Below, piece after piece: positions 62,560 to 64,000 of a DNA stretch of 64,000 nt. A program made the translations under genes and the position numbers. The stretch covers positions 124,001 through 188,000 of the forward strand of contig NZ_LMTZ01000118.1 in the NCBI RefSeq assembly GCF_001456025.1. Reading direction: 5' to 3'. The stretch's first letter is position 1. Each line of letters begins with the position of its first letter. Origin of the DNA: Mastigocoleus testarum BC008. Lineage in GTDB: Bacteria; Cyanobacteriota; Cyanobacteriia; Cyanobacteriales; Nostocaceae. The notes under the pieces were generated by a model that was not told the origin of the DNA, did no database searches, and saw only the letters and a list, made by a program, of their open reading frames with translations.

Positions 62560-62917
62560 TTTTTTTACTCGTAGATTAGTCCGAGCACTCTATAAAGCAA
62601 TTACTATGCTTGGCTTGGACTTAAACTAAATTTATTTTTGATTGTTGAGCTAGTACTCGATTGCAACAGGTATGCACTGAACTTTACCATGCTTATTGTA
62701 TTAACGCTGATAATAAAAACCAAGTAGTTCCAGCCAGGGTTTCACAGACAAACAAACTTCTCAAAGTTAGTGTAATCGACTACTAGAATTACCCGAATAT
62801 AGTTGAATTACAAGTTAATTTTCACCATATATCTTGTTGTTCGTGGACGAACGCGTTATTTGAATTGTAATTTATTATTTGTCATTATATAGTGTTTACA
62901 TTGATTGATGTAAATAA
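62560..62917. other. Divergent intergenic region
   Basis: AT-rich DNA between the AraC gene and the divergently transcribed gene at 62918. Two promoters are expected; I see no clear operator. Confidence 0.45.
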
Positions 62918-64000
62918 ATGGATTTCGATGATATTCGAGATTGGCAAGGTACAGCAGAAAGTCTTTCAGAAGAATTGCAACGCAAGATCGAACAGTTAAG
63001 CCTATCTGTTGAAACACCCACTGTCAGAGTTATTCGCTCGTGGCGATCGCGAAAACTTTTATCACAACCAAAGGGGCAAAAATTCGGTTTTCGTCAGATA
63101 TTAGAAGGATTAGCAACTTTGTTGTTATTACAGAAAGGCTGGACATTAGTAGCGATCGCACAAGTATTATCTTCTTGGAACGACACAGAACTCGAACAGC
63201 AAATAATAGCTGGAAAAGATGGCGGAAATATCATTGAGTCTAACGATAACCAAGAATCATCTTCGTTTTTAAAACAAAAAAGCAAAAATAATCATAATTT
63301 GGCTGAAGATGCTGTTATTCTGCTCGCTCAAGGAATATTACGCCAATACGAATGTATGGTGAAGGGTGGAGAAATAGTCAGACAAGATGATAAATTACCA
63401 CCTGAATTACATTCGGCGATGTGTAAGCTGGGTCGTTTGTATTTAGAAGAAGGGAAGTGCGATCGCGCTGCTTGCGTTCATGATGTATTGGAACGTTCTC
63501 GTTATCCCCTTGATGATAATGATGGTAATAATAAGTGGGATTTAAGCATTTTTCGCGATTCAGAATTTCGCCTTGGTAATGTCAATTTAATCGATTTTAA
63601 TCTACGGGTACCAACAGCAGATTGTGCAGAGACTGCTAATATGTCTGGTGGTTTTGGAGAGGATAATGTCATTGAACATCGTTTGTATTCAAAACTAAAA
63701 AGCGCAACCGAAGGTCTGGGACGAAATAAGAAGGATCGTGCTTACACTGCATTGCGGGAACTAATAGGAAGGCGATCGCTGATTAGACAAAGAGAACTTT
63801 TCAATTATTTGGAGGACAAAAATCTCACACCTCTACAAAAAACAGTAGAAGAGTTTTTCGATCGGGTTCCGGAAGTATGGTTAATTGATGGTCATGCTTT
63901 GCAGTGCGCTCATTGCGGGACTTTAATGCGACCTCATCCAAATCGAGAGAGATATCGCGATGGTTATTATTGTCCGATTCGTCAGTGTAGTGGTAGATAT
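62918..64000 (+). CDS. Partial protein, possibly pPIWI-RE-associated (defence) component; cut by window edge
   Basis: 361 codons are open to the window end. The ATG is at 62918. The N-terminal part (about 10-110) has a helical segment with GFRQILEGLATLLLLQKGWT, resembling a winged-helix region, and a basic stretch IRSWRSRKLLSQPKG. The middle includes KLGRLYLEEGKCDRAACVHD and FGEDNVIEHRLYSKLKSA. Residues about 328-356 form a probable zinc ribbon (CAHC ... CPIRQC). The layout reminds me of the domain-Y/restriction-endonuclease protein of pPIWI-RE three-gene islands, but I cannot confirm this; the rest of the gene and its neighbours are missing. Confidence 0.55.
   Translation, partial: MDFDDIRDWQGTAESLSEELQRKIEQLSLSVETPTVRVIRSWRSRKLLSQPKGQKFGFRQILEGLATLLLLQKGWTLVAIAQVLSSWNDTELEQQIIAGKDGGNIIESNDNQESSSFLKQKSKNNHNLAEDAVILLAQGILRQYECMVKGGEIVRQDDKLPPELHSAMCKLGRLYLEEGKCDRAACVHDVLERSRYPLDDNDGNNKWDLSIFRDSEFRLGNVNLIDFNLRVPTADCAETANMSGGFGEDNVIEHRLYSKLKSATEGLGRNKKDRAYTALRELIGRRSLIRQRELFNYLEDKNLTPLQKTVEEFFDRVPEVWLIDGHALQCAHCGTLMRPHPNRERYRDGYYCPIRQCSGRY

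Overview
The window is chromosomal DNA of a filamentous, probably heterocyst-forming cyanobacterium (Nostocales; a Calothrix/Rivularia-like organism is my guess). The evidence is psbZ, nblA, a pyrH-frr-geranylgeranyl-reductase-family cluster, a tRNA nucleotidyltransferase fused to DHH and CBS domains, more than 20 copies of the HIP1 octamer GCGATCGC, and many heptanucleotide tandem arrays of the STRR type known from heterocystous cyanobacteria. The DNA is AT-rich with long non-coding gaps. I see no plasmid, phage or rRNA genes.

Layout. 0-9 kb: housekeeping and envelope genes (geranylgeranyl-reductase-family oxidoreductase, frr, pyrH, a redoxin, an alpha/beta hydrolase, an LCP-family protein, an AI-2E-type permease). 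9-13.4 kb: a serpin and a STAND ATPase. 13.8-18 kb: tRNA-Gly, ribH, psbZ and the tRNA nucleotidyltransferase, the last flanked by heptad arrays. 18.4-24.4 kb: a GMC oxidoreductase fused to a 3-keto-glycoside-hydrolase-like domain, then three uncharacterised secreted proteins. 25-32 kb: a DUF6825-like protein, an ABC1/UbiB kinase, a PP2C phosphatase, nblA with a candidate NtcA box, and a Hanks-type kinase. 32-40 kb: a tnpB remnant, anmK, and a divergent kdpABC whose spacers are filled with repeats. 40-50 kb: ylqF, a VOC protein, class I aldolase, an FkbM methyltransferase, an ExbB-like protein without ExbD, an EEP-family hydrolase, a macro-domain protein and a DUF58 protein. 50.6-54.8 kb: a two-gene unit of a membrane pentapeptide-repeat protein and a NACHT ATPase that share an octapeptide Gly/Asn repeat. 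55-60.4 kb: typA and a flotillin/NfeD-like pair. 60.7-64 kb: an alpha/beta hydrolase under an AraC regulator, and the first part of a possible pPIWI-RE-associated protein that leaves the window.

How the genes work together. The best candidate for an under-described system is the 50.6-54.8 kb pair. An NLR-type ATPase and a membrane protein, 9 bp apart, carry matching Gly/Asn octads, as expected of NLR-effector pairs that signal through amyloid motifs. Second is the Kdp locus: KdpB has swapped the charges of the transmembrane dipole that couples ATP hydrolysis to transport and has lost the Asp of its GDG motif, and KdpA has an altered second selectivity loop. Third is the repeat landscape: GC-rich hairpin modules sit inside heptad arrays, and independent 15-bp tandem arrays occur in several intergenic gaps.
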